A DNA stretch of 64,000 nt from Streptomyces sp. RKAG290 (GCF_023701695.1 NZ_JAJOZC010000001.1:4339894-4403893), one strand, 5' to 3'; shown: positions 25,556-35,115, counted from the first letter of the stretch. Translations and numbers: made by a program. The notes: generated by a model not told the origin, from the letters alone.

Positions 25556-26524
25556 GTGCTGATCTCGCTGGTAGTGCCTTGTTTCAACGAGGAAGAGATT
25601 CTCGAACGCTTCCATGAACGCGTGACGGATGAGATGACCCGGCTGGGCCATGAATTCCAGCTCGTGTACATCGACGACGGGAGCGCGGACCGGACCCTGC
25701 CGATCCTGCGGGAGCTGGCCGCCGCCGATCCGCGGGCCCGCTACGTCTCCTTCAGCCGCAACTTCGGCAAGGAGGCCGCCATGCTGGCCGGCCTCCAGCA
25801 CGCCGAGGGCGACGCCGTCGTCATCATGGACGCCGATCTCCAGCATCCCCCGGAGCTCATCGGCCGCATGCTGGAGGAGCACGCCCACGGCTACGACCAG
25901 GTGATCGCCCGGCGCACCCGCACCGGCGACCGCGTCACCCGGACGGTCACCGCCCGTGCCTACTACTGGCTGATCAACCACCTGGTCGACGTGGAACTCG
26001 TCGACGGCGTCGGGGACTTCCGGCTGCTGTCCCGCCGGGCCGCCGACGCCGTACTCGAACTCACCGAGTACAACCGCTTCTCCAAGGGACTCTTCGCCTG
26101 GGTCGGCTTCCCCACCACGACGTTCAGCTACGAGAACGCGGTCCGCGAACAGGGCCGGTCCGCCTGGACCTTCGGAAAACTGCTGAACTACGGCCTCGAC
26201 GGGCTCCTCTCGTTCAACAACAAGCCGCTGCGCGCCGCGCTCTACCTCGGGCTGCTGCTGATGTCCCTCGCCTTCCTCTACGCCGGATGGATCGTCGGCG
26301 TCGCCCTGGTGAAGGGGGTCGACACCCCCGGATACGTGACCCTCCTCGTCGTGGTCACCGCCCTCGCCGGCGTCCAGATGGTGCTGGTCGGGGTGATCGG
26401 GGAGTACGTCGGCCGGATCTACTACGAGGTGAAGCGCCGCCCGCACTTCCTGGTGAAGGACACCAACACCCGGATCCGCCGGCCGGCCCCGGAACAGGAA
26501 CCCCTGGAGTTCGTCCGCCGATGA
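25556..26524 (+). CDS. Family 2 glycosyltransferase (polyprenyl-phosphate sugar synthase type)
   Basis: A 322-residue enzyme of the DPM/GtrB type. The nucleotide-sugar site is visible as VVPCFNEEE, DDGSADRT and MDADLQHPPE. Two C-terminal membrane helices (residues about 225-290) anchor it. Expected reaction: transfer of a sugar from a nucleotide donor to undecaprenyl phosphate. It is followed at a 4-base overlap by a GtrA-like flippase candidate, the classical GtrB-GtrA order. The start is GTG 25556; no clear ribosome site is seen. Confidence 0.88.
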   Translation: MLISLVVPCFNEEEILERFHERVTDEMTRLGHEFQLVYIDDGSADRTLPILRELAAADPRARYVSFSRNFGKEAAMLAGLQHAEGDAVVIMDADLQHPPELIGRMLEEHAHGYDQVIARRTRTGDRVTRTVTARAYYWLINHLVDVELVDGVGDFRLLSRRAADAVLELTEYNRFSKGLFAWVGFPTTTFSYENAVREQGRSAWTFGKLLNYGLDGLLSFNNKPLRAALYLGLLLMSLAFLYAGWIVGVALVKGVDTPGYVTLLVVVTALAGVQMVLVGVIGEYVGRIYYEVKRRPHFLVKDTNTRIRRPAPEQEPLEFVRR

Positions 26525-26922
26525 CGCTCAAGGCACAGCTGGCCCGCTTCGCCCTGGTGGGCGTCGTGAACACCGGCACGTACTACGGCTGCTACCTCGC
26601 CCTGCTGACCCGGCTGCCGTACATCGCCGCGCACGTGGCGGCCTTCGCGCTCAGCATGACCGGATCGTTCTTCCTCAACTCCTACTTCACCTACCGGACC
26701 CGCCCCACCTGGCGGAAGTTCCTGCTCTTCCCGCTCACCAACGCCGCCAACTTCGTCATCACCACCGGCGGTGTCTACCTGCTGGTCGACCTGGCCGGGT
26801 TCAGCAGCCGGTACGCCCCGCTGGTCGCGGCCGCAGCCGCCATCCCCCTCACCTTCGTCGTCTCGCGCACGATCATGCTGCGGCCGGACGTACCGCCGAA
26901 AACGACTCTCCCGGTGCGCTGA
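26521..26922 (+). CDS. GtrA family membrane protein
   Basis: A 133-residue protein with four membrane helices. It begins with the GtrA signature LARFALVGVVNTGTYYGCY and has SFFLNSYFTYR and FVVSRTIML at the expected sites. GtrA proteins are thought to flip polyprenyl-phosphate-linked sugars made by the adjacent GT2 enzyme. ATG 26521 overlaps the upstream stop (ATGA). Confidence 0.88.
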   Translation: MTLKAQLARFALVGVVNTGTYYGCYLALLTRLPYIAAHVAAFALSMTGSFFLNSYFTYRTRPTWRKFLLFPLTNAANFVITTGGVYLLVDLAGFSSRYAPLVAAAAAIPLTFVVSRTIMLRPDVPPKTTLPVR

Positions 26923-27059
26923 TCGAGGCCCCGCGGAGCCCACATCCCCAACTCCTCCCGAATCGTTGGTCGAATCAGTGGCCCGGACCACTTCCACTGC
27001 CTAACATCGATCACCGCAAGGCTTTGTGCACCGCCGCACAATCTCCTCGGGAGGCTCCT

Positions 27060-27716
27060 TTGCACCGCCGCCGTCGCACCGCGCTCACCGTCTCCGCCGC
27101 ACTGCTCGTCGCAGCACCCCTCCTCTCCGCCTGCGGCAGCCAGGCCCACCCGGGCGCGGCAGCCGTCGTGGGCGGGGACCGGATCGCGGTGTCCACCGTG
27201 CAGGCCCAGGTGGCGGACGTGCGCGACGCCCAGAGCAGCTCCAAGCAGGCTGCCCAGACCACCGGCCAGTCCGGCCAGCTCGTCCGCGCCAAGCTGCACG
27301 GGATGATCCTGGACCGGGTCCTGGACCGCGCCTCGGCGGACGCCGGCGTGACGGTCAGCCGTGCCGAGATCCAGCAGATGCGGAAGTCGGCCGTCGCCCA
27401 GTACAAGGGGGAGAAGGGGCTGCGCGCCGCGGTGCTCCAGGAACGCTGGATCTCACCCGGCCAGATCGACGCCTTCCTGCGCGAACAGATCCAGCTCACC
27501 AAGCTGTCCCAGGCACTCAACGCGGACCCCTCGACCCCGGCCGGCACGAAGATCCTCGGTGACGCGCTGACGAAGGCGTCCAAGGCACTGAGCGTCGACG
27601 TCAATCCGCGCTTCGGCACCTGGGACAACAAGCAGATCCAGCTCGCGGACTACAAGGCACCCTGGATCAACCAGGTCACCAAGCCGGACCGGGCGGCGGC
27701 GGAGGCCGGGGCGTAG
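27060..27716 (+). CDS. SurA N-terminal domain lipoprotein
   Basis: A 218-residue exported lipoprotein with Arg-rich N-terminus, hydrophobic core and lipobox LLSAC. The mature part matches the SurA/trigger-factor-like N-terminal domain (VGGDRIAVSTVQAQV...AKLHGMILDRVL). There is no PPIase domain, so a chaperone-like role at the outer membrane face is the best guess. I chose TTG 27060 because GGGAGG lies 5 bases upstream. It precedes mazG by 31 bases. Confidence 0.82.
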   Translation: MHRRRRTALTVSAALLVAAPLLSACGSQAHPGAAAVVGGDRIAVSTVQAQVADVRDAQSSSKQAAQTTGQSGQLVRAKLHGMILDRVLDRASADAGVTVSRAEIQQMRKSAVAQYKGEKGLRAAVLQERWISPGQIDAFLREQIQLTKLSQALNADPSTPAGTKILGDALTKASKALSVDVNPRFGTWDNKQIQLADYKAPWINQVTKPDRAAAEAGA

Positions 27717-27747
27717 CGGAACCCGGGCGGCCGGGTAGATTCGCAGC

Positions 27748-28710
27748 GTGAACGCTGAAGACCCCGGCCGCATCGTCCTGCTCACCGCCAGCCACCGGGT
27801 CGCGCCCGGACTGCTGTCCTGGCCCGCCTGGCAGACCCTGCACGCCGCGGACCGGGTGCTGTGCGGCGAGCCGGACCAGCCGCAGCTGCCGTATCTGCGG
27901 GAGGCCGGCGTCAGCGTCGAGCCCGCCGTCCCCGACGCGCAGGAGCTCGTCGAAGCGTGTTCCGGCGGCCGGACGGTGGTCGTCCTCAGCGGCGGCGAGG
28001 GGAACCAGCCGCTGACGGACGGGCTGGCCCGGCTGGCCGGCTCGGGACGGGTGCAGATGCCGAACCTGGAGCTGCTGCCCGGTTCGTACGACCTGCCGGG
28101 CGCCCGGCTCCTCGATGTGGTCCAGGTCATGGACCGGATCCGGATCGAATGCCCCTGGACCTCGCAGAAGACCCACAAGGGCCTCGCCAAGTACGCCATC
28201 GAGGAGGCGTACGAACTCGTCGAGGCGATCGAGGACGGCGACCGCGAGGAACTGCGCGAGGAGCTCGGCGACGTACTCCTCCAGGTCGTGTTCCACGCCC
28301 GCATCGCCGAGGAGGACGAGCAGGAGCCGTTCTCGCTGGACGATGTCGCGGCCACCCTCGTCGAGAAGCTGATCCACCGCCATCCGCACGTCTTCGGCGA
28401 CGAGACCGCCGAGACGCCGGAGGACGTCCACGCGCACTGGCTGCGGACCAAGGCCATCGAGAAGCAGCGCGCATCGGTGACCGACGGCGTGCCGCTCGGC
28501 CAGCCAGCTCTGGCGCTCGCGGCGAAGCTGGCCGGCCGGGCCCGTACCGCCGGGCTCGACGTGACGCTCCCCGAGGGCGACGGCATCGGCTACCGGCTCC
28601 TCGCGCTGGCGGTACGCGCGCAGGAGGACGGCACCGACCCGGAGGCCGCCCTGCGGGCCGCGGGGCGGGCCTACCGGGACGCGATCAGGGCGGCGGAGGG
28701 CAACGGGTAG
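27748..28710 (+). CDS. mazG: MazG nucleoside triphosphate pyrophosphohydrolase
   Basis: A 320-residue protein. The MazG all-alpha NTP pyrophosphohydrolase domain starts near residue 125 (MDRIRIECPWTSQKTHKGL). It carries the metal-binding EEAYELVEAIEDGD and EELREELGDVLLQVVFHARIA helices, and KLIHRHPHVFGDE. The first 110 residues are a divergent tetrapyrrole-methylase-like region without clear catalytic motifs. It cleaves non-canonical or damaged NTPs to NMP plus pyrophosphate. The start is GTG 27748. A second weaker C-terminal MazG-like helix pair follows (LALAAKLAGRARTAGLDV). Confidence 0.92.
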   Translation: MNAEDPGRIVLLTASHRVAPGLLSWPAWQTLHAADRVLCGEPDQPQLPYLREAGVSVEPAVPDAQELVEACSGGRTVVVLSGGEGNQPLTDGLARLAGSGRVQMPNLELLPGSYDLPGARLLDVVQVMDRIRIECPWTSQKTHKGLAKYAIEEAYELVEAIEDGDREELREELGDVLLQVVFHARIAEEDEQEPFSLDDVAATLVEKLIHRHPHVFGDETAETPEDVHAHWLRTKAIEKQRASVTDGVPLGQPALALAAKLAGRARTAGLDVTLPEGDGIGYRLLALAVRAQEDGTDPEAALRAAGRAYRDAIRAAEGNG

Positions 28711-28740
28711 CGGGATGGAGGGCAGCGGCTAACGTCGGGG

Positions 28741-30089
28741 GTGAACGACAGCCCCGCCGACACCCCTGCCGACTCCTCCGCCGACCACGCCCCCGCCGGC
28801 TGCCCCGCGCATGCGGCGGCCGCCGTGCCGCCCGCCCCCGAACTCTTCACCTGGGAGTTCGCCACCGACCCGTACCCCGCCTACGCGTGGCTGCGCGAAC
28901 ACAGCCCCGTGCACCGGACCACGCTGCCCAGCGGGGTCGAGGCCTGGCTCGTCACGCGGTACGCGGACGCTAAGGAGGCCCTGGCCGACAGTCGGCTCTC
29001 CAAGAACCCGGCACACCACGCCGAGCCGGCGCACGCCAAGGGCAGGACGGGCATTCCGGGCGAGCGCAAGGCGGAGCTGATGACGCATCTGCTGAACATC
29101 GACCCGCCCGACCACACCCGGCTGCGGCGTCTCGTGTCGAAGGCGTTCACTCCCCGCCGCATCGCGGAGTTCGCACCGCGCGTGCAGGAGCTGACGGACC
29201 GCCTCATCGACTCCTTCGTGGAGAAGGGGGAGGCCGACCTCATCCACGAGTTCGCCTTCCCGCTCCCCATCTACGCGATCTGCGACCTGCTCGGCGTCCC
29301 GCGCGAGGACCAGGACGACTTCCGGGACTGGGCGGGCATGATGATCCGCCACGGCGGCGGTCCGCGCGGCGGGGTGGCTCGTTCCGTGAAGAAGATGCGC
29401 GGCTATCTCCTCGAACTGATCCACCGCAAGCGCGAGACCCCGGGGACGACCTGATCTCGGGACTGATCCGGGCCAGCGACCACGGCGAGCACCTGACCGA
29501 GAACGAGGCCGCAGCGATGGCCTTCATCCTTCTCTTCGCCGGCTTCGAAACTACGGTCAATCTCATCGGCAACGGCGTCCACACCCTGCTGCACCATCCG
29601 CAGGAGCGCGAGCGGCTGCAGCGGTCCCTGGCAGCGGGGGAGACGGAGCTGCTGGCCACCGCCGTCGAGGAACTGCTGCGTTACGACGGGCCGGTGGAGC
29701 TCGCGACCTGGCGGTTCGCCACCGAGGCACTGACGATCGGCGGACAGCGGATCGCCGAGGGGGACCCCGTACTGGTGGTGCTCGCGGCCGCCGACCGGGA
29801 CCCCGAACGCTTCGACGGCCCGGACTCGCTGGACCTCTCACGGCGTGACAACCAGCACCTCGGTTACGGACACGGCATCCATTACTGCCTGGGAGCACCG
29901 CTCGCCCGGCTGGAGGGGCAGGCCGCGCTCGCCACGCTGCTCACACGCCTTCCTGACCTGCGACTTGCGGTGGAACCTGTCGATTTGCGCTGGCGTGGCG
30001 GGCTCATCATGCGTGGACTACGCACACTTCCGGTGGAGTTCACCCCCGGAGTCGCCTCCGAGGAAAGTGACACTCTGTCAACTCTGTGA
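28741..30089 (+). CDS. Cytochrome P450 (1-base frameshift near 29436)
   Basis: A monooxygenase of about 449 residues if repaired. Before the break: NIDPPDHTRLRRLVSKAFTPRR (helix C region). After it: I-helix AGFETT, K-helix ExxR in EELLRYDGP, and the heme ligand loop LGYGHGIHYCLGAPLAR. The first frame ends at 29454 with TGA, while the second begins at GAC 29436; one extra G gives KREDPGDDLISGL, the normal P450 sequence. All essential motifs are present in total. It starts at GTG 28741, 30 bases after mazG. No ferredoxin gene is adjacent. Substrate unknown. Confidence 0.85.
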
Positions 30090-30194
30090 CTTTCACGTGA
30101 TCTCTGCTGCATCGACTTGTGACACACGTTCGAGTCCCGCTAGGTTCACCGTTCGACTCACCCGTCACTCGTCCGTCACACGGAAGGCATTCCC

Positions 30195-31138
30195 ATGGGC
30201 TCCGCGAACGGCAGACACCGTCGCCCTCGGCAGGCACCCGCGATCATCGTCGCCGCAGGCGTGACCGGCTCGGCCATCGCCATCCCGCTGCTCGGCGCGG
30301 CCGGTGCACACGCGGCAGACGCCTCGACCTGGGACCGGGTTGCCGAGTGCGAGAGCGGCGGCATGTGGAGCGCCGACCTCGGTAACGGTTACTACGGTGG
30401 CCTGCAGTTCTCGCAGGAGGTCTGGAAGTCGTACGGCGGCGACTCGTACGCCCCGCGCGCGGACCTCGCCAGCCGCTCCCAGCAGATCGCCGTGGCGGAG
30501 AAGGTCCTGGACGACCAGGGGCCGAAGGCGTGGCCCAGCTGCGCCGTCATCTCCGGCCTCGCCGTGGACGGGACCCTGCCGGGTGTCGACCCGGGCAGCA
30601 CTCCGTCCGCCGACCCGTCGGACAGTGCGGACCCGTCGGACAGTGCGGACCCCTCGGACGACGCGGAGTCCGGCGACGCGTCCCCGGAGGCGACGGACAC
30701 GCCTTCGGACGACGCCTCGGACGACGCGGCGGGCAAGGGCGGTGCGCCGGACGACTCGGCGTCCCCGGCCGCCGACTCGTCCGCCAGGCCCTCGCGCTCC
30801 GGCTCGTCCGGCGCGACCGACCCCTCGGGCGCCACTGACGCGTCCGGCCGGGCGGGCGGCAAGCACCGCGGTACCCCGTCCCCGAGGGGGCCGGCAGTGA
30901 CCGGGATTCGGGGCGGCACGCCTCGCGCGGCGAAGGTGACGGGCGGGGCAAGGGCGCGCCCGCAGCGGACGGCACGTACACCGTCCGTCCCGGCGACAAC
31001 CTCTGGGCGATCGCGGACGCACAGAAGCTGCCTGGCGGCTGGACGGGGCTGTACGAGGCCAACAAGTCCGAGGTCGGCTCCGATCCGGATCTCATCCTGC
31101 CTGGCCAGAGCCTCGACCTCGGAGTGAAGGCCGGCTGA
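30195..31138 (+). CDS. Secreted resuscitation-promoting factor with LysM (1-base frameshift near 30881)
   Basis: An Rpf-type muralytic enzyme exported by a signal peptide ending ...AHA (about residue 40). The transglycosylase-like domain has WDRVAECESGG with catalytic E53, then NGYYGGLQFS and LASRSQQIAVAEKVL. A Asp/Ser/Ala-rich linker with SADPSD-type repeats follows. The LysM domain (TYTVRPGDNLWAIAD...LILPGQSLDL) lies in another frame: one base is missing in the CCCC/GGGGG text at 30880-30890. Repair gives a protein of about 314 residues ending at 31138. Followed by a second rpf gene. GGAAGG precedes ATG 30195. Confidence 0.85.
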
Positions 31139-31205
31139 GAAGGGCCCTGGATCCAGTCTGATCAACAGCTGAAAACACCCCGAAACTGGGGTAGTTAAGA
31201 GGCCT

Positions 31206-31232
31206 ATGTCCCACTTTTGACTAAGTGAGACA
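31206..31232 (+). terminator. Hairpin after first rpf gene
   Basis: ATGTCCCACTT pairs with AAGTGAGACAT with one mismatch around TTGACT, followed by GGGTCTCTTTG. It lies 68 bases after the stop in an unusually AT-rich stretch, so it probably ends the first rpf transcript before the riboswitch. Confidence 0.5.
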
Positions 31233-31434
31233 TGGGTCTCTTTGCGTGAACTGGCGTGTCTTGTCCGAGAGGTCCCCGCGCATCCGCTGCGACCTGCGCA
31301 AACAGACGTTCTTCGGATGCAAGTAAGGGCTGTTTATCCGGTATGTCCTTCTTTGATGTGGGGGGTTCATGTGTTTACGGTCGGAACCGCTCGCACCGCG
31401 GGCCCCGTCGACCGTCACGCCGAATCCTGCCGTC

Positions 31435-31617
31435 GGTCGAAGGGAACAGACGCGTAAAGCGCCGTAGGCAGGAGCGGGGGACCCAGGTAAGTGCCGGGCC
31501 GATCGTCGCAAGACGCATCAGGACCGGCTTGGGGTGAAGTCGTGCGCCAGCGCGCATGACCGGGCAACTCACTAGGCCCGAACCCGACAGCTCACCTCGC
31601 AGGCGTCGGTGAGGAGA
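31435..31617 (+). promoter_or_regulatory. ydaO/yuaA-type c-di-AMP riboswitch
   Basis: The leader of the second rpf gene carries the conserved ydaO blocks in order: GAGCGGGGGACCCA (31472-31485), GGGGTGAA (31531-31538), GGGCAACTC (31562-31570), GCCCGAACCCGACAGCTCACC (31577-31596, with its last base beyond) and TCGCAGGCGTCGGTGAGGAG. The last block runs into the ribosome-binding GAGGAGAAG. In Streptomyces this class is known to control rpfA, c-di-AMP binding lowering expression. Boundaries are approximate; promoter not located. Confidence 0.92.
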
Positions 31618-31624
31618 AGTCTCG

Positions 31625-32341
31625 ATGCTGCTCAACAGCAAGGGCAACAAGCACCGTCGCCCGTCCAAGGCCGTCCGTATCGCCACGCTCGCCGGTGTCA
31701 CCGGTGCCGCCATCGCCGTGCCCCTGATGGGTGCGACCGGCGCGTCCGCGGCCTCGGTGTCCACGTGGGACGCCGTCGCCCAGTGCGAGTCCGGTGGCAA
31801 CTGGTCCATCAACACCGGCAACGGCTACTACGGCGGTCTGCAGTTCTCGCAGTCCAGCTGGGCCGCCGCCGGCGGTACCCAGTACGCGGCCCGCGCCGAC
31901 CTGGCCAGCAAGTCCCAGCAGATCGCCGTGGCCGAGAAGCTCCTCGACATGCAGGGTCCGGGTGCCTGGTCCTGCGCCGGCGCCGGCAACCTGAGCAACG
32001 ACGGTGTCGACCCGGGCGTCGACACCGGCTCCTCCGCCGGCAAGGCCGAGGCCGCGCCCAAGAAGGCCGAGCCGAAGAAGGCCGAGCGCACCGAGGCCCC
32101 CGCGACCAACCGCTCGGAGCGTTCGGCGGCGCCGTCGAAGAAGACCGTGACCACCCCCACCGGGGAGAAGGTCAAGAAGGGTGACGGCGAGTACAAGGTC
32201 GTCACCGGCGACTCCCTGAGCAAGATCGCCGCCGACCACAAGGTCAAGGGCGGCTGGAAGCACCTGTTCGCGCTGAACAAGGACATCGTCAAGCACGCCG
32301 ACGTGATCTTCCCGGGGCAGCAGCTCCACCTGGTGAAGTAG
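31625..32341 (+). CDS. rpfA: Resuscitation-promoting factor with LysM, RpfA-like
   Basis: A 238-residue secreted cell-wall hydrolase. The signal peptide ends near ASA (residue 42). The Rpf domain reads STWDAVAQCESGGNW with catalytic E55, then INTGNGYYGGLQFS. A Lys/Glu/Ala-rich linker leads to LysM (GEYKVVTGDSLSKIAAD to LFALNKDI and IFPGQQLHLV). It cleaves peptidoglycan during spore germination and growth. GGAGAAG precedes ATG 31625. The gene sits directly under the c-di-AMP riboswitch. Its Rpf domain is very close to the one in the preceding gene, indicating tandem duplication. The symbol follows the S. coelicolor arrangement as I recall it. Confidence 0.9.
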   Translation: MLLNSKGNKHRRPSKAVRIATLAGVTGAAIAVPLMGATGASAASVSTWDAVAQCESGGNWSINTGNGYYGGLQFSQSSWAAAGGTQYAARADLASKSQQIAVAEKLLDMQGPGAWSCAGAGNLSNDGVDPGVDTGSSAGKAEAAPKKAEPKKAERTEAPATNRSERSAAPSKKTVTTPTGEKVKKGDGEYKVVTGDSLSKIAADHKVKGGWKHLFALNKDIVKHADVIFPGQQLHLVK

Positions 32342-32363
32342 TTCGGCCTCTCCTCGCCGACCG

Positions 32364-32409
32364 CCCCGGTCCGGCCCGCACCTTCCCCCCCCGTGCGGCC
32401 GGGCCGGGG
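32364..32409 (+). terminator. Hairpin after rpfA-like gene
   Basis: CCCCGGTCCGGCCCGCAC (32364-32381) pairs with GTGCGGCCGGGCCGGGG (32393-32409), with one G-T pair and one bulge, 22 bases after the stop. Confidence 0.6.
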
Positions 32410-32619
32410 CTTCCCGCATTGCGCCTTGATCGTTCAACTGTTGTGGTTACCGGTCAGTAAATTTCTGGTCGTTTGCCCTGCTATGCCTGCCCTCGGGTCC
32501 TTTTTCGTCCCAGGGGACGGGCGTGCGGCCGTCTCGGACGGCCGAGCCGGTTAGGCTCTTGTCGCAAGGCCAAAGTGACCCTGCACCACCAGCGTCATAT
32601 CCCAGAAGGAGATCGCCTC

Positions 32620-33900
32620 GTGCCGTCCATCGACGTCGTCGTAGCCAGGGAAATCCTCGACTCCCGGGGCAACCCCACGGTCGAGGTCGAGGTTGGCCTC
32701 GACGACGGCAGCACGGGCCGTGCTGCCGTCCCGTCCGGAGCCTCCACCGGTGCGTTCGAGGCCATTGAGCTTCGCGACGGTGACCCCAACCGCTACCACG
32801 GCAAGGGTGTCGAGAAGGCCGTCCTCGCCGTCATCGAGCAGATCGGCCCGGAGCTCGTCGGCTACGACGCGACCGAGCAGCGGCTGATCGACCAGGCGAT
32901 GTTCGACCTGGACGCCACCGAGAACAAGGGCTCGCTCGGCGCGAACGCCATCCTCGGTGTCTCGCTCGCCGTCGCCCACGCCGCGTCCGAGGCCTCGGAC
33001 CTGCCGCTGTTCCGCTACCTCGGTGGCCCGAACGCGCACCTGCTGCCCGTCCCGATGATGAACATCCTCAACGGTGGGTCGCACGCCGACTCCAACGTGG
33101 ACATCCAGGAGTTCATGATCGCCCCGATCGGCGCGGAGTCCTTCTCCGAGGCCCTGCGCTGGGGCGCCGAGGTCTATCACACGCTGAAGAAGGTCCTCAA
33201 GACCAAGGGCCTGTCCACCGGTCTCGGCGACGAGGGCGGCTTCGCGCCGAACCTGGAGTCGAACCGCGCCGCGCTCGACCTCATCGTCGAGGCCATCAAG
33301 GAAGCCGGCTACGCCCCGGGCAAGGACATCGCGCTCGCGCTCGACGTCGCCGCCTCGGAGTTCTACAAGGACGGCAAGTACGAGTTCGAGGGCAAGTCCC
33401 GCTCGGCCGCCGAGATGACCGAGTACTACGAGGAGCTCGTCTCCGCGTACCCGCTGGTCTCCATCGAGGACCCGCTGTACGAGGACGACTGGGCCGGCTG
33501 GAAGGTCATCACCGACAAGATCGGCGCCAAGGTGCAGATCGTCGGCGACGACCTCTTCGTCACCAACCCGGAGCGCCTGGCCCGCGGCATCGAGGAGGGC
33601 TCCGCCAACGCCCTGCTCGTCAAGGTCAACCAGATCGGTTCGCTGACCGAGACCCTGGACGCCGTCGAGCTGGCTCAGCGCAACGGCTTCAAGTGCATGA
33701 TGTCCCACCGCTCCGGCGAGACCGAGGACGTCACCATCGCCGACCTCGCGGTCGCCGTGAACTGCGGTCAGATCAAGACCGGCGCCCCGGCCCGCTCGGA
33801 CCGCGTCGCCAAGTACAACCAGCTGCTGCGCATCGAGGAGATCCTCGACGACGCCGCGGTGTACGCGGGCCGCTCGGCGTTCCCGCGCTTCAAGGGCTGA
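32620..33900 (+). CDS. eno: Enolase
   Basis: A 426-residue glycolytic enzyme converting 2-phosphoglycerate to phosphoenolpyruvate. Full length, with NILNGGSHADSNVDIQEFM, the acid/base region GLGDEGGFAPN, and metal-ligand sites in LALDVAASEF, SIEDPL and GDDLFVTN. The signature LLVKVNQIGSLTET and the terminal MSHRSGETED loop are also present. GTG 32620 is preceded by AAGGAG at 32605-32610. A 278-base leader separates it from rpfA; TAGGCT near 32552 is a possible -10 box. Hairpins follow the stop. Confidence 0.97.
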   Translation: MPSIDVVVAREILDSRGNPTVEVEVGLDDGSTGRAAVPSGASTGAFEAIELRDGDPNRYHGKGVEKAVLAVIEQIGPELVGYDATEQRLIDQAMFDLDATENKGSLGANAILGVSLAVAHAASEASDLPLFRYLGGPNAHLLPVPMMNILNGGSHADSNVDIQEFMIAPIGAESFSEALRWGAEVYHTLKKVLKTKGLSTGLGDEGGFAPNLESNRAALDLIVEAIKEAGYAPGKDIALALDVAASEFYKDGKYEFEGKSRSAAEMTEYYEELVSAYPLVSIEDPLYEDDWAGWKVITDKIGAKVQIVGDDLFVTNPERLARGIEEGSANALLVKVNQIGSLTETLDAVELAQRNGFKCMMSHRSGETEDVTIADLAVAVNCGQIKTGAPARSDRVAKYNQLLRIEEILDDAAVYAGRSAFPRFKG

Positions 33901-33950
33901 CACGTACAGCAGGCGCTGACAAGCCCGACCGGGGCAAGTGCCCCGGCCTC

Positions 33951-33995
33951 CGTCCGTCCCCGCACTCGGTCCCGTACCGTGTGCGGGGACGGACG
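33951..33995 (+). terminator. Terminator after eno
   Basis: CGTCCGTCCCCGCAC (33951-33965) pairs perfectly with GTGCGGGGACGGACG (33981-33995). A smaller hairpin CCGGGGCA/TGCCCCGG sits just before at 33929-33946. Either could separate eno from divIC. Confidence 0.65.
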
Positions 33996-34017
33996 TGCGT
34001 AATGGGGAGGCGGAGAC

Positions 34018-34488
34018 ATGGCCGCGAAGGACCGGGACCGGTTCTCCACCGCGACCCGGCTGAGGCTGCTCGGTGAGCAGACCGCAGCCCGCGTGTACCG
34101 CTCCCAGAACCGCCGCCAGGCCCGCCGCTCCCGCCTCACCGGCCGGGCGGCCTTCCTGGCCCTCATCGTCTGCTCCCTGGTGGTCGCGCTCGCGTACCCG
34201 ATGCGGCAGTACGTGTCGCAGCGCGACGAGATCGCCGACCAGGAGCGGCTCGCGCAGGAGGCCGAGGCGCGTACCGAGGAACTGCGCGACGAGAAGGCGC
34301 GCCTCCAGGACGACGCGTACATCAAGCGGCTGGCCCGCGAGCACCTGCACTACCTTCTTCCCGGGGAGACCGGCTACACGGTGGTCGACCCCGACGCGGT
34401 CAAGGAGCGCAACGGAAAGCCGGAGGAGTCCGGCCGGCCGTGGCACTCCAACCTGTGGGACGGCGTCGACAGCGCCGACCGCGGCTGA
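34018..34488 (+). CDS. divIC: Septum formation initiator DivIC/FtsB
   Basis: A 156-residue bitopic division protein. A basic cytoplasmic segment (residues 1-44) precedes one membrane helix (AAFLALIVCSLVVALAYPM). An extracellular coiled coil (RDEIADQERLAQEAEARTEE...) and the family end motif DAYIKRLAREHLHYLLPGE follow. It acts with FtsL and FtsQ in the divisome, which in Streptomyces is needed for sporulation septa. It leads a three-gene cluster divIC-DUF501-ppx, the usual actinobacterial order after eno. Confidence 0.92.
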   Translation: MAAKDRDRFSTATRLRLLGEQTAARVYRSQNRRQARRSRLTGRAAFLALIVCSLVVALAYPMRQYVSQRDEIADQERLAQEAEARTEELRDEKARLQDDAYIKRLAREHLHYLLPGETGYTVVDPDAVKERNGKPEESGRPWHSNLWDGVDSADRG

Positions 34489-34551
34489 CCCGTATTCCTT
34501 TCACCTCTGCAGAACCGCAGTTCGAGCAGCCCGATCAGAACCTAGGCAGGC

Positions 34552-35091
34552 ATGGAAACGCCCCCTCCCCAGACCGAGTCCACCGCGCCCACCGACGCGG
34601 ACATCGCCGCGTTCCAGCAGCAGCTGGGGCGGCCGCCGCGCGGGCTGCGTGCCATCGCGCACCGCTGTCCGTGCGGAAACCCGGATGTGGTCGAGACGCA
34701 GCCCCGGCTGGAGGACGGTACGCCGTTCCCGACGACGTTCTACCTGACGTGCCCGCGTGCGGCGTCCGCGATCGGCACATTGGAGGCGAACGGGGTCATG
34801 CGGGAGATGACCGAGCGCCTCGGTACGGATCCGGAGCTGGCCGCGGCGTACCGGGTCGCGCACGAGGACTACATCGCGCGGCGGGACGCCATCGAGGTGC
34901 TGGAGGGCTTCCCGAGTGCGGGGGGCATGCCGGACCGGGTGAAGTGCCTGCACGTGCTCGTGGGGCACTCGCTGGCCGCGGGGCCGGGGGTGAACCCGCT
35001 GGGGGACGAGGCGATCGCGATGCTGCCGGAATGGTGGCGCAAGGGGCCGTGCGTTTCGCCCTGCGGCGGGCCGGGCTCGGACGAGGGCTGA
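34552..35091 (+). CDS. DUF501 family protein
   Basis: A 179-residue conserved actinobacterial protein of unknown function. Family marks: RPPRGLRAIAHRCPCGNPDVV, PTTFYLTCPRA, and CLHVLVGHSLAAGPGVNPLG. The conserved Cys residues (HRCPC; TCP; KCLH) could bind metal or form a cluster. It is always found between divIC and ppx in Streptomyces as I know it. ATG 34552, 64 bases after divIC. Confidence 0.88.
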   Translation: METPPPQTESTAPTDADIAAFQQQLGRPPRGLRAIAHRCPCGNPDVVETQPRLEDGTPFPTTFYLTCPRAASAIGTLEANGVMREMTERLGTDPELAAAYRVAHEDYIARRDAIEVLEGFPSAGGMPDRVKCLHVLVGHSLAAGPGVNPLGDEAIAMLPEWWRKGPCVSPCGGPGSDEG

Positions 35092-35115
35092 CCCATCCCC
35101 CGGGGCTCCGCCCCC

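Noticed and set aside
30064..30130. Crp-like operator before the first rpf gene
   Set aside because: GTGAC and TCAC words occur (around 30068-30100), but spacing does not fit GTG-N6-GNCAC well enough to call a site.
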